DNA from: CANDYO01 sp049653745
GTDB taxonomy: Bacteria; Pseudomonadota; Alphaproteobacteria; Rickettsiales; CANDYO01
DNA: 49,586 bases
Assembly: GCA_049653745.1 (NCBI GenBank)
Contig: JBASGW010000042.1
Location: 1-49,586 of the forward strand
Direction of reading: 5' to 3'
A program made the position numbers and the translations under genes. This document shows positions 8,983 through 17,313 of this stretch, in pieces (position 1 is the stretch's first letter; every line of letters starts with the position of its first letter). The notes under the pieces were generated by a model that was not told the DNA's origin, searched no databases, and saw nothing but the letters and a program-made list of their open reading frames with translations.

Positions 8983-9196
8983 GGAGTATCTGAATTATAT
9001 TTATTAAATATGAGTTATTACCTTGGTTAAATATCTCTCTATCTCCCTCTTAATCTTCTTAAGAGTTAGTTTTAATACTTGCTCTACTAAACGCTCTAAC
9101 ATCAGACATAAAATTATTTCCGCTTTTATATAGAATAACCTCCTTTTATCTGACAATTTTTAGTATATAGATTTATAGAGTAATTTAAAATAATAG

Positions 9197-9225
9197 TTGC
9201 AGTTGAGAGAATCATTTTATAGAAT
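9197..9225 (+). promoter_or_regulatory. Predicted promoter of the barrel-protein gene
   Basis: TTGCAG (9197-9202), 17 bases, TAGAAT (9220-9225), about 40 bases before the start codon at 9268. Alternative -10 hexamers overlap, so precision is low. Confidence 0.35.
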
Positions 9226-9267
9226 CCTTGTAGTTTAAAAACAACTAATAAAATTAGAGAACCATAT

Positions 9268-9993
9268 ATGAGCTCAACTAAAATATTCAAATTAATTACA
9301 GCATTTTCTTTAGCGTCACTTCCTTTGGTTGCCAACGCCGCTGAAAATTCTTCAACTAGAAACCAAAATTATTATTTTGCCACATTAAAAGCTGGAGTGG
9401 ATCAACCAGTTGCCACAGGCGGAAGCGCCAGCGTAAATAGCTCTCAAACCACATATAATGCTGGAGCTGAATTTGGTAAAAAATTTATGGATATCTTTGG
9501 AGCTAGCTTAGAATATAGAAAAATTGGCAATACCTATTTTTATACTAATACACTTAGTGGGAATGATACATATAATTATTCTTCAAATTGGAAAGGAAAA
9601 AGTGATGTATTCTTATTAAACTTGAGTGTGGATGTAATAAAAAATTCTTTAATTACTCCATATGTTAAAGTTGGTATGGGTATGTCTGTAAACTCTTCTT
9701 CTGATTATGTAGTTACTGAACAAAGAACCCCTAATGGAAGGAATTTAGGCCAGGCAATATATACTGGCAAATCTAATAATCAATTTGCTTTTCAAGTTGG
9801 ACTTGGTGTTAACGTAACTAGCAATGAATTATTTGATATTGATATGGGATATAGCTTCTTAGATAGAGGGCAATTAACCACTAATAAAGGATTCACAGGA
9901 ACTGGGGAAGTTGTTAATGATCCTAACTCTCCGGCAAGAACGGCTAATTTAAGAGATCACTCTGTAACTATTGGATTAAAAGCTAAATTTTAG
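9268..9993 (+). CDS. Outer-membrane beta-barrel surface protein (OmpA-like/P44-Msp2-like small barrel)
   Basis: A 241-residue exported protein. The signal peptide runs to about residue 24 (LPLVANA, cleavage before AEN). The rest alternates polar and hydrophobic residues in short strands (for example YYFATLKAGV, TPYVKVGMGM, FQVGLGV) and ends in GLKAKF, the C-terminal phenylalanine that the BAM complex recognises. Length and layout fit an eight-stranded barrel of the type abundant on Rickettsiales surfaces. A second protein of the same design lies at 48133-48849 (shared pattern YVxVGxGxxxN and a terminal F). It is followed by a 106-residue unknown gene after 24 bases. Exact family assignment is not possible by eye. 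Confidence 0.75.
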   Translation: MSSTKIFKLITAFSLASLPLVANAAENSSTRNQNYYFATLKAGVDQPVATGGSASVNSSQTTYNAGAEFGKKFMDIFGASLEYRKIGNTYFYTNTLSGNDTYNYSSNWKGKSDVFLLNLSVDVIKNSLITPYVKVGMGMSVNSSSDYVVTEQRTPNGRNLGQAIYTGKSNNQFAFQVGLGVNVTSNELFDIDMGYSFLDRGQLTTNKGFTGTGEVVNDPNSPARTANLRDHSVTIGLKAKF

Positions 9994-10017
9994 CTATATA
10001 ATATTGGAGAAATAAAA

Positions 10018-10338
10018 ATGAGCCAGTCCACAACAATTAAAGAATGTTATCTTAATAATATTTTACCTAAGAAGATTAGCCAAAAATTCGAGCATTATTC
10101 TCCACATTATAACAAGGCCCTAGAAATTAGTGGCTCAGCTAAAACTTTAATAGGCATGGCTATAAGGCTTGATGCACTTAATCGCCATGACAGTAATAGT
10201 TATTTCAATAATTTTCTAAAAGAAGCTGCTCTTGCAGTCAATGCTATTACTGGAGAATTTCATCAAGTTAACGCATTTGACACTACTGAAATTTCAATAA
10301 CAGATTGCGCTTCGTTAGCAGAGTTTTTAAATACTTAA
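10018..10338 (+). CDS. Hypothetical protein, 106 residues
   Basis: I do not recognise this protein. It has no signal peptide or membrane helix and looks like a small mixed helical cytosolic protein (for example KKISQKFEHY, AIRLDALNRH, FLKEAALAVNAITGEF). GGAGAAATAAAA just before the ATG gives a reasonable ribosome site (GGAG, 8 bases spacing). It follows the barrel gene by 24 bases on the same strand, so it may share that transcript. Codon use resembles its neighbours, which supports a real gene. Confidence 0.6.
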   Translation: MSQSTTIKECYLNNILPKKISQKFEHYSPHYNKALEISGSAKTLIGMAIRLDALNRHDSNSYFNNFLKEAALAVNAITGEFHQVNAFDTTEISITDCASLAEFLNT

Positions 10339-10365
10339 TTGAACAAGATTAACCATAATCTAGTA

Positions 10366-10395
10366 TTGACAGCTAAATTATCATTCCTGTATTGT
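10366..10395 (+). promoter_or_regulatory. Predicted argR promoter
   Basis: A perfect TTGACA at 10366-10371, an 18-base spacer and TATTGT at 10390-10395, 29 bases ahead of the argR ATG. No clear ARG-box palindrome is visible around it. By-eye prediction. Confidence 0.5.
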
Positions 10396-10424
10396 TAAAA
10401 TAAATCTATCAAGACAATTATTTT

Positions 10425-10847
10425 ATGCAGCCTATGTTAAACGACGATATTATAAAGCTAATAAACCAAGGAATTAGCGAGCAAAAAGAGCTATTAATAA
10501 AACTCACAAAATTAGGGCATAATCTTACCCAATCTAGCATTTCTAGAAAATTAAAGCAGCTGGGGGCTTATAAATTCCATGGAAAGTATCAATTAAAAAA
10601 ATTACCATCTAAAGAAAGAAATATAAAAATAACCTTTGTGAGTCCAAATTTATTTATAATAAAAACCACGCCAGGCCATGCTTCAGCTTTGGCCTCTATA
10701 ATTGATGAACAGCTTATAGAAAATTATTTATATCCAGAATTTATTGGAAGCTTAGCCGGAGATGACACTATTTTTATAGCCGTAAACTTACAGGATAAAA
10801 CAGCCGCTTGGGCAGAAAAATATATTAAAGAAACTCTAGGAATTTAG
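10425..10847 (+). CDS. argR: Arginine repressor ArgR
   Basis: Hexameric arginine-sensing DNA-binding regulator. The 140-residue protein has the N-terminal winged helix with the recognition motif LTQSSISRKLKQLGAYK (the family reads LTQATxSRDLxELG) and the C-terminal oligomerisation/arginine-binding domain with IIKTTPGHASALASIID and the GDDTIF motif whose aspartates bind arginine. Start: ATG 10425 or the Met four codons later; neither has a strong Shine-Dalgarno. It has its own promoter-like sequence. No arginine-biosynthesis gene is near. ArgR is not a usual gene in reduced Rickettsiales genomes, so its targets here are unclear (arginine uptake, or a site-specific recombination accessory role as in XerCD systems). 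Confidence 0.9.
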   Translation: MQPMLNDDIIKLINQGISEQKELLIKLTKLGHNLTQSSISRKLKQLGAYKFHGKYQLKKLPSKERNIKITFVSPNLFIIKTTPGHASALASIIDEQLIENYLYPEFIGSLAGDDTIFIAVNLQDKTAAWAEKYIKETLGI

Positions 10848-10938
10848 CTCCTCTTAATAAACTGATGCAAGAGATGAAGTGATTTTAAATATTCTTATAT
10901 TTTTAACAAGCTAAATATCAACAATAAAGCTCCATTAA

Positions 10939-11469
10939 TTACTTAAATTCCTCAGATCCATAAACTCCCCAAATATGCTGTTTTTCAACCCAGCCCTCAA
11001 AGTCAGCAACTTTAATTAAACACCAATTTTTATTACACTTATTAATATTCACTCTTTTTGATGAAGCAATATTACCAATTATTTTGCTAGCAACTTCTGG
11101 AATCTCATAAACTTTAGCATAAGAATTTGTTTGTTTTTTACCTGAAGAATTAGTTACAATAATTCCAGTTCTTTTCTTAGAAGCCATAGCAGTTTTTATC
11201 CAACCTTCATCTCCGTTAAAATCTTTTATTCTAAGCCAATGTTCAAATTGAGCAATAACCTCAATAGGCTCTCCTTTCTTAGTATAAACCCATTCTATTG
11301 GATAACGGGTATTAGGCCCCTTTCTTACATTAACCTCTGAAGACTTAATTGAAGCAAAATAAGAGACAAAATTATCTTTAAATTTTGCTGAAAAAGCTTG
11401 GAATCCTAAAAAAACTGTAATTAATAAAATATAAATTCTAACCATAAATATTATTTTCAATCTCATCAT
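10939..11469 (-). CDS. Secreted bacterial SH3-domain protein
   Basis: A 176-residue exported protein with two SH3-like segments: residues about 40-95 (SEVNVRKGPNTRYPIEWVY, then HWLRIKDFNGDEGWI) and about 115-170 (YEIPEVASKIIGNI, then CLIKVADFEGWV). The pattern VRxGPxxxYPI...W...GWI is the SH3_3 type common in alphaproteobacterial periplasmic proteins, thought to bind cell-wall peptides. The N-terminus is a signal peptide ending near FQAFSA. The more likely start is the Met at residue 9 (base 11445), which cuts the overlap with the upstream antiporter gene from 32 to 8 bases; no start has a clear ribosome site. Probably co-transcribed with that antiporter. Confidence 0.8.
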   Translation of the reverse strand: MMRLKIIFMVRIYILLITVFLGFQAFSAKFKDNFVSYFASIKSSEVNVRKGPNTRYPIEWVYTKKGEPIEVIAQFEHWLRIKDFNGDEGWIKTAMASKKRTGIIVTNSSGKKQTNSYAKVYEIPEVASKIIGNIASSKRVNINKCNKNWCLIKVADFEGWVEKQHIWGVYGSEEFK

Positions 11470-13165
11470 CGTTTAATTTAGGCAATTTAATATAATTTCC
11501 CGCTCTAAATTGATTTTTTATTCTACTAACTTCAAACTCACTAACCCCAACAGACTTTAGAACAGCTCCACCTAATTGTAAGCCAGTTTCATAAGTTTCT
11601 GGAACTATGATACTTGCTCCATAAGAATAAAGATCTACCGTATTAGATAAATCTTTTGCCCTCACAACTATAGGTAATTTAGGATATTCTCTAGAAATAA
11701 CTTTTGCAGCTTTTTTAAGGGTAATCTCATTACTTAAAGAAATTATCACTGCACTAGCTCTTGCAATACCTATAGAATTTAGCATTTCTAAACTACTAGC
11801 ATCACCTAAATAAACTGGATTGCCTTTCTGACGCTCAGTGGAAACATGCTCTGAATTAATATCTACAGCAATATAATTAACTTTTTCTGCAGCTAAAAGT
11901 CTAGCCACCATCTGACCAACCCTACCAAAGCCCAACACAATAACATGGTGATTTAAGTCGGCAATATCTTTATAAATATCATTTTGCTTCATTTTATTTT
12001 TCTTATCTAATTTTTTAGATATCCATGAACCCAACAAAGCTATTAAAGGAGTAAATGCCATGGTTATGGTAACCACTAACAGCAAAGTATCTGTTGGTAT
12101 TTTAAAAATATTTTCTGCATCTGCTAATCTAAATAAAATAAAAGCAAACTCACTCCCCTGAGCTAAGAGCAATCCAACATGAATAGAATTGCCTACGCTA
12201 AATTTAAAAATCAGAGCCAAAAGAATAATAATTGATGCTTTTAAAATAATTAAACCTACTGAAAGCAAAGCTATGTAACTCCAGTTATCTAAGAGTGACT
12301 GTAAGTTAATAGACATACCAACTGACATAAAGAACAGCCCTAGAAATAATCCTTTAAATGGAGCTATGCTTTCTTCAGCTTGAATCTGGAATTCTGTTTC
12401 AGCAACCAAAAGACCAGCAACAAAAGCTCCTAATGCAAGAGATAATCCCATGTAATCTGTAAGATATGCGGTTCCTAAAGCAATAAGAATTGTAGTTGCA
12501 ATAAAAATTTCATTACTTTCTGCTGGATTAGATGAACTATTCATACTAAACATTGGTCTTAAGACAATTCTTCCAACAACAAAAATAAACACTAAAACAA
12601 GCACTGCTTTAATAAAAGCTTCTCCCAGAGGCTTAATAAATCCTACTTGATCTCCAGATATAATAGGCACTAACACTAACAACGGTACAACCGCAAAATC
12701 TTGCATTAATAACACTGCAAGAGACAATCTACCAACTTGTGTTGATTGCTCCCTCTTTTCAGCAACAACCTGTAAAACTATCGCTGTTGAAGACAATGCT
12801 AGTCCTCCACCCAATATTGCAGCAGCAGATAAGCTTTCGCCAAGAAGGCAGGCAACAAGACCTAAACTGAAAGCTGTAATAACAACCTGTAAAGACCCAA
12901 AACCAAAAACATAGCGACGCATTGCTTTAAGACGGTCAAAAGTTAATTCTAAACCTATTGCAAATAACAAGAAGATAACACCAACTTCTCCTAGAACTTC
13001 GGTATTATGAGAATTAACATAATTAAGCCCATGTTCACCTATTAAGCCACCAGCCACAAAATATCCTAACACGGGGCTAAGTTTTAACTTCTTGAATATA
13101 GCCACCACAACTACCGCAGCGGATAAAATTAATAAAACTATTGTTAAAAAATGCTGCTCTCCCAT
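11438..13165 (-). CDS. CPA2-family monovalent cation:proton antiporter with RCK/TrkA-N domain (KefB/YbaL-like)
   Basis: Inner-membrane cation/proton antiporter, 575 residues. The first about 380 residues are hydrophobic with around twelve helices and typical CPA2 stretches (SPVLGYFVAGGLIGEHGL, FAIGLELTFDRLK, LLMQDFAVVPLL). A cytosolic Rossmann domain follows, with HVIVLGFGRVGQMVARLL near 404-421, the NAD(H)-binding GxGxxG of RCK/TrkA-N. KefB proper is glutathione-gated and longer; the shorter tail here is closer to YbaL/RosB-type proteins, so the ion (K+ or Na+) is not determined. It overlaps the SH3 gene at its 3' end and diverges from the SDR-photolyase pair. Confidence 0.88.
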   Translation of the reverse strand: MGEQHFLTIVLLILSAAVVVVAIFKKLKLSPVLGYFVAGGLIGEHGLNYVNSHNTEVLGEVGVIFLLFAIGLELTFDRLKAMRRYVFGFGSLQVVITAFSLGLVACLLGESLSAAAILGGGLALSSTAIVLQVVAEKREQSTQVGRLSLAVLLMQDFAVVPLLVLVPIISGDQVGFIKPLGEAFIKAVLVLVFIFVVGRIVLRPMFSMNSSSNPAESNEIFIATTILIALGTAYLTDYMGLSLALGAFVAGLLVAETEFQIQAEESIAPFKGLFLGLFFMSVGMSINLQSLLDNWSYIALLSVGLIILKASIIILLALIFKFSVGNSIHVGLLLAQGSEFAFILFRLADAENIFKIPTDTLLLVVTITMAFTPLIALLGSWISKKLDKKNKMKQNDIYKDIADLNHHVIVLGFGRVGQMVARLLAAEKVNYIAVDINSEHVSTERQKGNPVYLGDASSLEMLNSIGIARASAVIISLSNEITLKKAAKVISREYPKLPIVVRAKDLSNTVDLYSYGASIIVPETYETGLQLGGAVLKSVGVSEFEVSRIKNQFRAGNYIKLPKLNDDEIENNIYG

Positions 13166-13199
13166 TACCTATCCTAAACTCACTAAACACTAACTCTTA

Positions 13200-13228
13200 T
13201 TGATATCAAATATATATATTGTTATAAT
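13200..13228 (+). promoter_or_regulatory. Strong predicted promoter of the SDR-photolyase operon
   Basis: TTGATA at 13200-13205, exactly 17 bases, TATAAT at 13223-13228. Transcription would start about 33 bases before the ATG at 13268. The intervening (TA)n stretch is also suitable for a divergent promoter for the antiporter gene. Confidence 0.6.
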
Positions 13229-13267
13229 ATATCAAAAATACAACATGTGGTATAAAATAAATTCAAA

Positions 13268-13990
13268 ATGTTTAATGAAACACCTAAAATTGCTTTAATT
13301 ACTGGTTCAGCAAAAAGAATTGGTAAATTCTTGATAGAAAAATTATCTCTAAATGGTTGGTCCATTGCTTTGCACTACAATCATTCTGAAAAAGAAGCTT
13401 ATGACACAGCCAGAACTTTGTTAACTAACACGAATGTAATGCTTTTTAAAGCTGATTTAACTCAACTTGATCAAGTGGAAGATTTAGTTGATCAGGTAAA
13501 TAAACAGCTGGGTCCTATAAGCTTGCTTATAAATAACGCTTCTATCTTAAAGAATGATACTATATTAAATTTAAATCCTATAAACTTTGAAGAAAATCTT
13601 AGCATTCATTTAAAAGCTCCTCTTTTTCTTGCAAAAAAAATATCTGAAACTGGCATTAAAGCTGATATTATAAATTTGGTAGATACTAGCATTAGCCAAA
13701 ATTCAAAAAGTTTTTTCTCTTATTCTTTAACAAAAAAAACTTTAGCCACATTAACCCAAATGCTTGCTTTAAGCTTAGCACCAGATATTAAGGTCAATGC
13801 AATTGCTTTAGGACCTATACTTTTTAAAGAAGGACAGAATTATGAAATTTTTCAGAAACTTCAGCATGAAGCTCCATTAAAAAATACCATCAAACTCGAT
13901 GAAATATATCAAACTATAGAGTTTATATTAAAAAGCGGTAATATTACAGGGCAAGTTATCTATTTGGATAATGGAAGACATCTTATATAG
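13268..13990 (+). CDS. Short-chain dehydrogenase/reductase, pteridine reductase/FolM-like
   Basis: NADPH-dependent SDR of 240 residues. The cofactor motif LITGSAKRIGK at about 10-20 (TGxxxRIG instead of TGxxxGIG) is characteristic of pteridine reductases and FolM dihydromonapterin reductase, and LINNASIL gives the NNA motif. The catalytic YxxxK is YSLTK with a preceding serine-rich stretch. An acyl-carrier-protein reductase role is less likely given the RIG motif. The gene ends 9 bases before photolyase on the same strand. If it acts on pterins, this pairing would make sense, because class I photolyases often use a folate antenna (MTHF); that link is inference. Confidence 0.75.
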   Translation: MFNETPKIALITGSAKRIGKFLIEKLSLNGWSIALHYNHSEKEAYDTARTLLTNTNVMLFKADLTQLDQVEDLVDQVNKQLGPISLLINNASILKNDTILNLNPINFEENLSIHLKAPLFLAKKISETGIKADIINLVDTSISQNSKSFFSYSLTKKTLATLTQMLALSLAPDIKVNAIALGPILFKEGQNYEIFQKLQHEAPLKNTIKLDEIYQTIEFILKSGNITGQVIYLDNGRHLI

Positions 13991-13999
13991 AGTAAATTT

Positions 14000-15391
14000 A
14001 TGACATCATTATTATGGCTTAGAAGAGACTTAAGAATAGAAGACAATATTTCTCTTTATTTTGCATCCCAAGAAAAAGAAGCAATTCAACCAATATTTAT
14101 TTTTGATGAAAATATTCTATCTAGGTTCAAAAACCCTAATGATAAAAGAATTAGCTTTATAACTGATAGCTTAATTAAAATAGATAATGAATTACGTAAA
14201 GAAAATTCTGAGCTACTAGTATTTTATGGAAAACCCGAAGAAATTATTCCTAAAATTGCATTATCTTTAAATGTTAAAAAAATATTTGCTGGCCAAGATT
14301 ATGAACCATATGGGGTAAAAAGAGATAAAGACATATCTAAGCATGTTAAATTAATTCTTAATAATGATCATTTATTACTAACTCCCGATAGAATTCTCAA
14401 AGAGGATGGCAGTAATTATAGAGTTTTTACCCCCTATTTTAGAAAATGGTTAGAAACAATAAATCCTCTAGATTATGGCGCATATAATATAAAAGCTCCT
14501 TATAATTTTGCTAATACTAATAACCTAAGAACAATATTAGCAAATTCAGGAATAATTCCTATAAGGCTTGAAAGCTCTTCTACTAAAAGTAATTTTAAAC
14601 CTGAAGATTGCAATAAACGCCTTAATTTTTTTATTAATTCATTATTACCTGATTATAATCACCAAAGAGATTTATTAGGCTGCGATGGAACCAGTGCTAT
14701 TTCTCCTTATTTAAGATTTGGAAATTTATCTGTAAGACAATGCTATAGGGAAGCGATAAAAAACAACTCAAATAGTCGATGGATAAATGAATTAGCCTGG
14801 CGAGATTTCTATGCAATGATTTTATATTATTATCCCGATTCTATAAATCTTGAAATGCAACATCAATATCGTAATCTAAAATGGAACTCTAACCCTGAGC
14901 TCTTTAATAAATTCACTTCAGGAGAGACAGGATTCCCAGTGGTTGATGCAGCCGTAAAACAGCTAACAACAACTGGTTGGATGCATAATAGAGCCAGAAT
15001 GATTGTTGCAAGCTTTATGACTAAAAATTTATGGCTTGACTGGAGATTAGGTGAAGAATTCTTTGCTCAATATTTAATGGATTACGAGCTAAGTTCTAAT
15101 GTGGGTGGTTGGCAATGGTGTGCATCAACAGGAACTGATGCCCAACCCTATTTTAGAATTTTTAATCCTTACTCTCAAAGTCAAAAATTTGATCCAAATG
15201 GCAATTATATCCGCAAATATTTACCAGAATTGTTAAATCTTTCAAATAAAGAGATACATTGCCCTTCGGATTTATTTCGCCCTAGAGGCTATCCCAGACC
15301 TATTGTTGACTATGCTTTAACCAGAAAACAAGCAATAGAAAATTTTAAAAGTCACTCAACAGTTACTGACTTGGCTAAATTTCTGGGCTGA
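14000..15391 (+). CDS. phrB: Deoxyribodipyrimidine photolyase (class I CPD photolyase)
   Basis: Light-driven FAD enzyme that reverses UV cyclobutane dimers. The 463 residues begin with LLWLRRDLRIEDN, the photolyase antenna-domain signature, and contain the FAD-domain motifs WINELAWRDFYAMILYYYP, GWMHNRARMIVASFMTKNL and SSNVGGWQWCASTGTDAQPY, with the tryptophans of the electron-transfer chain. Length is normal. The last 13 residues (SHSTVTDLAKFLG) are encoded opposite the conserved 3' end of glmS, with which the gene overlaps by 40 bases, so this tail is probably dictated by glmS rather than by photolyase function. A light-dependent repair gene is unexpected in a strictly intracellular lifestyle and hints at light exposure, for example in a protist host. 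Confidence 0.95.
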   Translation: MTSLLWLRRDLRIEDNISLYFASQEKEAIQPIFIFDENILSRFKNPNDKRISFITDSLIKIDNELRKENSELLVFYGKPEEIIPKIALSLNVKKIFAGQDYEPYGVKRDKDISKHVKLILNNDHLLLTPDRILKEDGSNYRVFTPYFRKWLETINPLDYGAYNIKAPYNFANTNNLRTILANSGIIPIRLESSSTKSNFKPEDCNKRLNFFINSLLPDYNHQRDLLGCDGTSAISPYLRFGNLSVRQCYREAIKNNSNSRWINELAWRDFYAMILYYYPDSINLEMQHQYRNLKWNSNPELFNKFTSGETGFPVVDAAVKQLTTTGWMHNRARMIVASFMTKNLWLDWRLGEEFFAQYLMDYELSSNVGGWQWCASTGTDAQPYFRIFNPYSQSQKFDPNGNYIRKYLPELLNLSNKEIHCPSDLFRPRGYPRPIVDYALTRKQAIENFKSHSTVTDLAKFLG

Positions 15392-17178
15392 TCAACATCA
15401 GTTCCCTTTTTAACGGCAACATAATAAGCTAACAACTGCATAGGCACTGAATAAATAATTGGCTCTATTAATTCATCGCAACCACTTATTTCAATAGAGT
15501 CGCTACTTAATTCTTTTAATATTTCATTACCTTCTTTTGAACTAAAAGTAATTAATTTACCACCTCTTGCTGATATTTCTTGAGCATTAGAAGATATTTT
15601 ATCAAATAAACTATTTTTGGGAGCTAATACAATAATTGGCATATTTTCATCAACCAATGCAATGGGACCATGCTTCAATTCTCCTGCAGCAATTGCTTCA
15701 GCGTGAATATAAGATAATTCTTTTAATTTAAGAGCTCCTTCCAAAGCTATAGGATAGATATAATTTCTACCAATAAATATAACATCCTTAGCAGACGCAA
15801 TATGAGATGATACCAGCTTAATAGCATCTGCATTATTTAATACTTCTGCCATTCTGCCTGGAATTTCAGCAACAGCTATCAACTTTTCAGCTAGTTGAGT
15901 GGAAGTTAGTTTTTCACGCTTACGAGCAATAAATAAAGAAATAAGAAGCAACACCACTAGCTGAGTTGTAAAACCTTTTGTTGACGCCACACTAATTTCT
16001 GGACCAGCAAAACATTGAATAGAAAAATCTGCTTCTCTATCTAAGCTGCTTTCTTTCACATTAATTATACTCAAGGTCTTTTGGCCTTTTTCTTTAACAT
16101 AACGTAAAGCCGCTAAAGTATCTGCCGTTTCACCTGATTGAGAAAGAAAAATACATAATCCATTTTCAGGTAAATAACTATTACGGTAACGAAACTCAGA
16201 AGCAATATCCACCTCAACAAAAATTTCTCCATATTTTTCTAACCAATATTTACAGGTTAGAGCAGCAATATATGAACTACCACAAGCAATTATAGTAATT
16301 TTATTTAAAGCTTTCCAATTAATGGCAATATTTTCAAACTCAATATTATTATTGGTTAAGTCACAGTATTTATTAATTAAATCGGCAATAATTGTTGGTT
16401 GTTGAAAAATTTCTTTTAACATGTAATGGCTAAAATTCTCTTTACTAATGTTAACTACATTATTATCGGTAACTATTACCTTGCGCTTAACTTGTTGATT
16501 ATCTTTATCATAAATTATAACTTGATCTGGATAAATTGCAGCAACATCACCTTCTTCTAGATAACTAATATGATTAGTTAAAAATGCCAAAGCATAAGCG
16601 TCTGAAGCAACTATATTTTTATTATCCCCATATCCTATAACAAGCGGAGAACCTTTGCGAGCAGAAATCATTAGCTCCGGATAATGCAAAAATATTACAG
16701 CAATTGAAAATGCGCCATCTAGCTCTTTGATAGCTTCTTTTACAGCCTCTAAAGGCTGATAAGATTTATTTAAATAATAAGTTATTAAATGTGGAATAAC
16801 TTCGCTATCAGTTTGCGAAGAAAAAACATGCCCTTCTTCTACAAGTCTATTTTTAATGCTGATATAATTTTCAATTATTCCATTATGAACAACAGAAACT
16901 TGATTAGTTTGATGGGGATGAGCATTAACTTTGTTAGCAACTCCATGGGTGGCCCAACGCGTATGACCAATAGCTAAATTACTTTTGAATGAAATATCTT
17001 TTAATGCATCTTCTAAGGATAAAATTTTTCCTTGAACTTTGATTGCTTCTAGTTTTTCTTCAATAACAGATGCAATTCCTGCTGAATCATATCCCCTATA
17101 TTCAAGATTTTTTAACCCCGTGATGATTGACGGTATAATATCACCTTCTTGTGAGTTAATCCCTATAATACCGCACAT
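15352..17178 (-). CDS. glmS: Glutamine--fructose-6-phosphate aminotransferase (isomerising)
   Basis: Makes glucosamine-6-phosphate for UDP-GlcNAc, feeding both murA and lpxC in this window. The 608 residues start with MCGIIGI (Cys2 is the amidotransferase nucleophile), include the glutaminase motifs GHTRWATHG and HNGIIENY, two SIS domains (CGSSYIAAL, SQSGETADTLAAL) and the invariant C-terminus DVDQPRNLAKSVTVE. Complete and of normal length. Upstream, GAGAG lies about 9 bases before the ATG. No glmS ribozyme-like structure was noticed upstream. The 3' end overlaps phrB by 40 bases in convergent orientation. Confidence 0.97.
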   Translation of the reverse strand: MCGIIGINSQEGDIIPSIITGLKNLEYRGYDSAGIASVIEEKLEAIKVQGKILSLEDALKDISFKSNLAIGHTRWATHGVANKVNAHPHQTNQVSVVHNGIIENYISIKNRLVEEGHVFSSQTDSEVIPHLITYYLNKSYQPLEAVKEAIKELDGAFSIAVIFLHYPELMISARKGSPLVIGYGDNKNIVASDAYALAFLTNHISYLEEGDVAAIYPDQVIIYDKDNQQVKRKVIVTDNNVVNISKENFSHYMLKEIFQQPTIIADLINKYCDLTNNNIEFENIAINWKALNKITIIACGSSYIAALTCKYWLEKYGEIFVEVDIASEFRYRNSYLPENGLCIFLSQSGETADTLAALRYVKEKGQKTLSIINVKESSLDREADFSIQCFAGPEISVASTKGFTTQLVVLLLISLFIARKREKLTSTQLAEKLIAVAEIPGRMAEVLNNADAIKLVSSHIASAKDVIFIGRNYIYPIALEGALKLKELSYIHAEAIAAGELKHGPIALVDENMPIIVLAPKNSLFDKISSNAQEISARGGKLITFSSKEGNEILKELSSDSIEISGCDELIEPIIYSVPMQLLAYYVAVKKGTDVDQPRNLAKSVTVE

Positions 17179-17313
17179 TTTAAACTCTCAATATTTTTAC
17201 TTAAGAAAATATATTTTATTATATTAAAATGCAAACAATAAAATACTACAAATTATTACAAGCAAGACTCTTATTTTTAAAGCTATGTGGATAAAATTGC
17301 TAACTAGTTATCC

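Larger units (their letters stand above)
8916..9267. other. 352-base intergenic region between divergent parC and an outer-membrane protein gene
   Basis: Very AT-rich spacer with a predicted parC promoter on the minus strand, a small hairpin (CTCCTT/AAGGAG around 8973-8987) overlapping the parC -35 box, and a predicted promoter for the barrel gene. I see no convincing coding frame or RNA gene. Confidence 0.5.

Noticed and set aside
9126..9335. Minus-strand frame of 69 codons overlapping the barrel gene start
   Set aside because: It overlaps the signal-peptide region of a real gene and the predicted promoter, and its composition is AT-driven rather than protein-like.
17179..17313. glmS ribozyme or SRP RNA upstream of glmS
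   Set aside because: The spacer is only AT-rich sequence; I saw neither the conserved ribozyme core nor the SRP Alu/S-domain motif.
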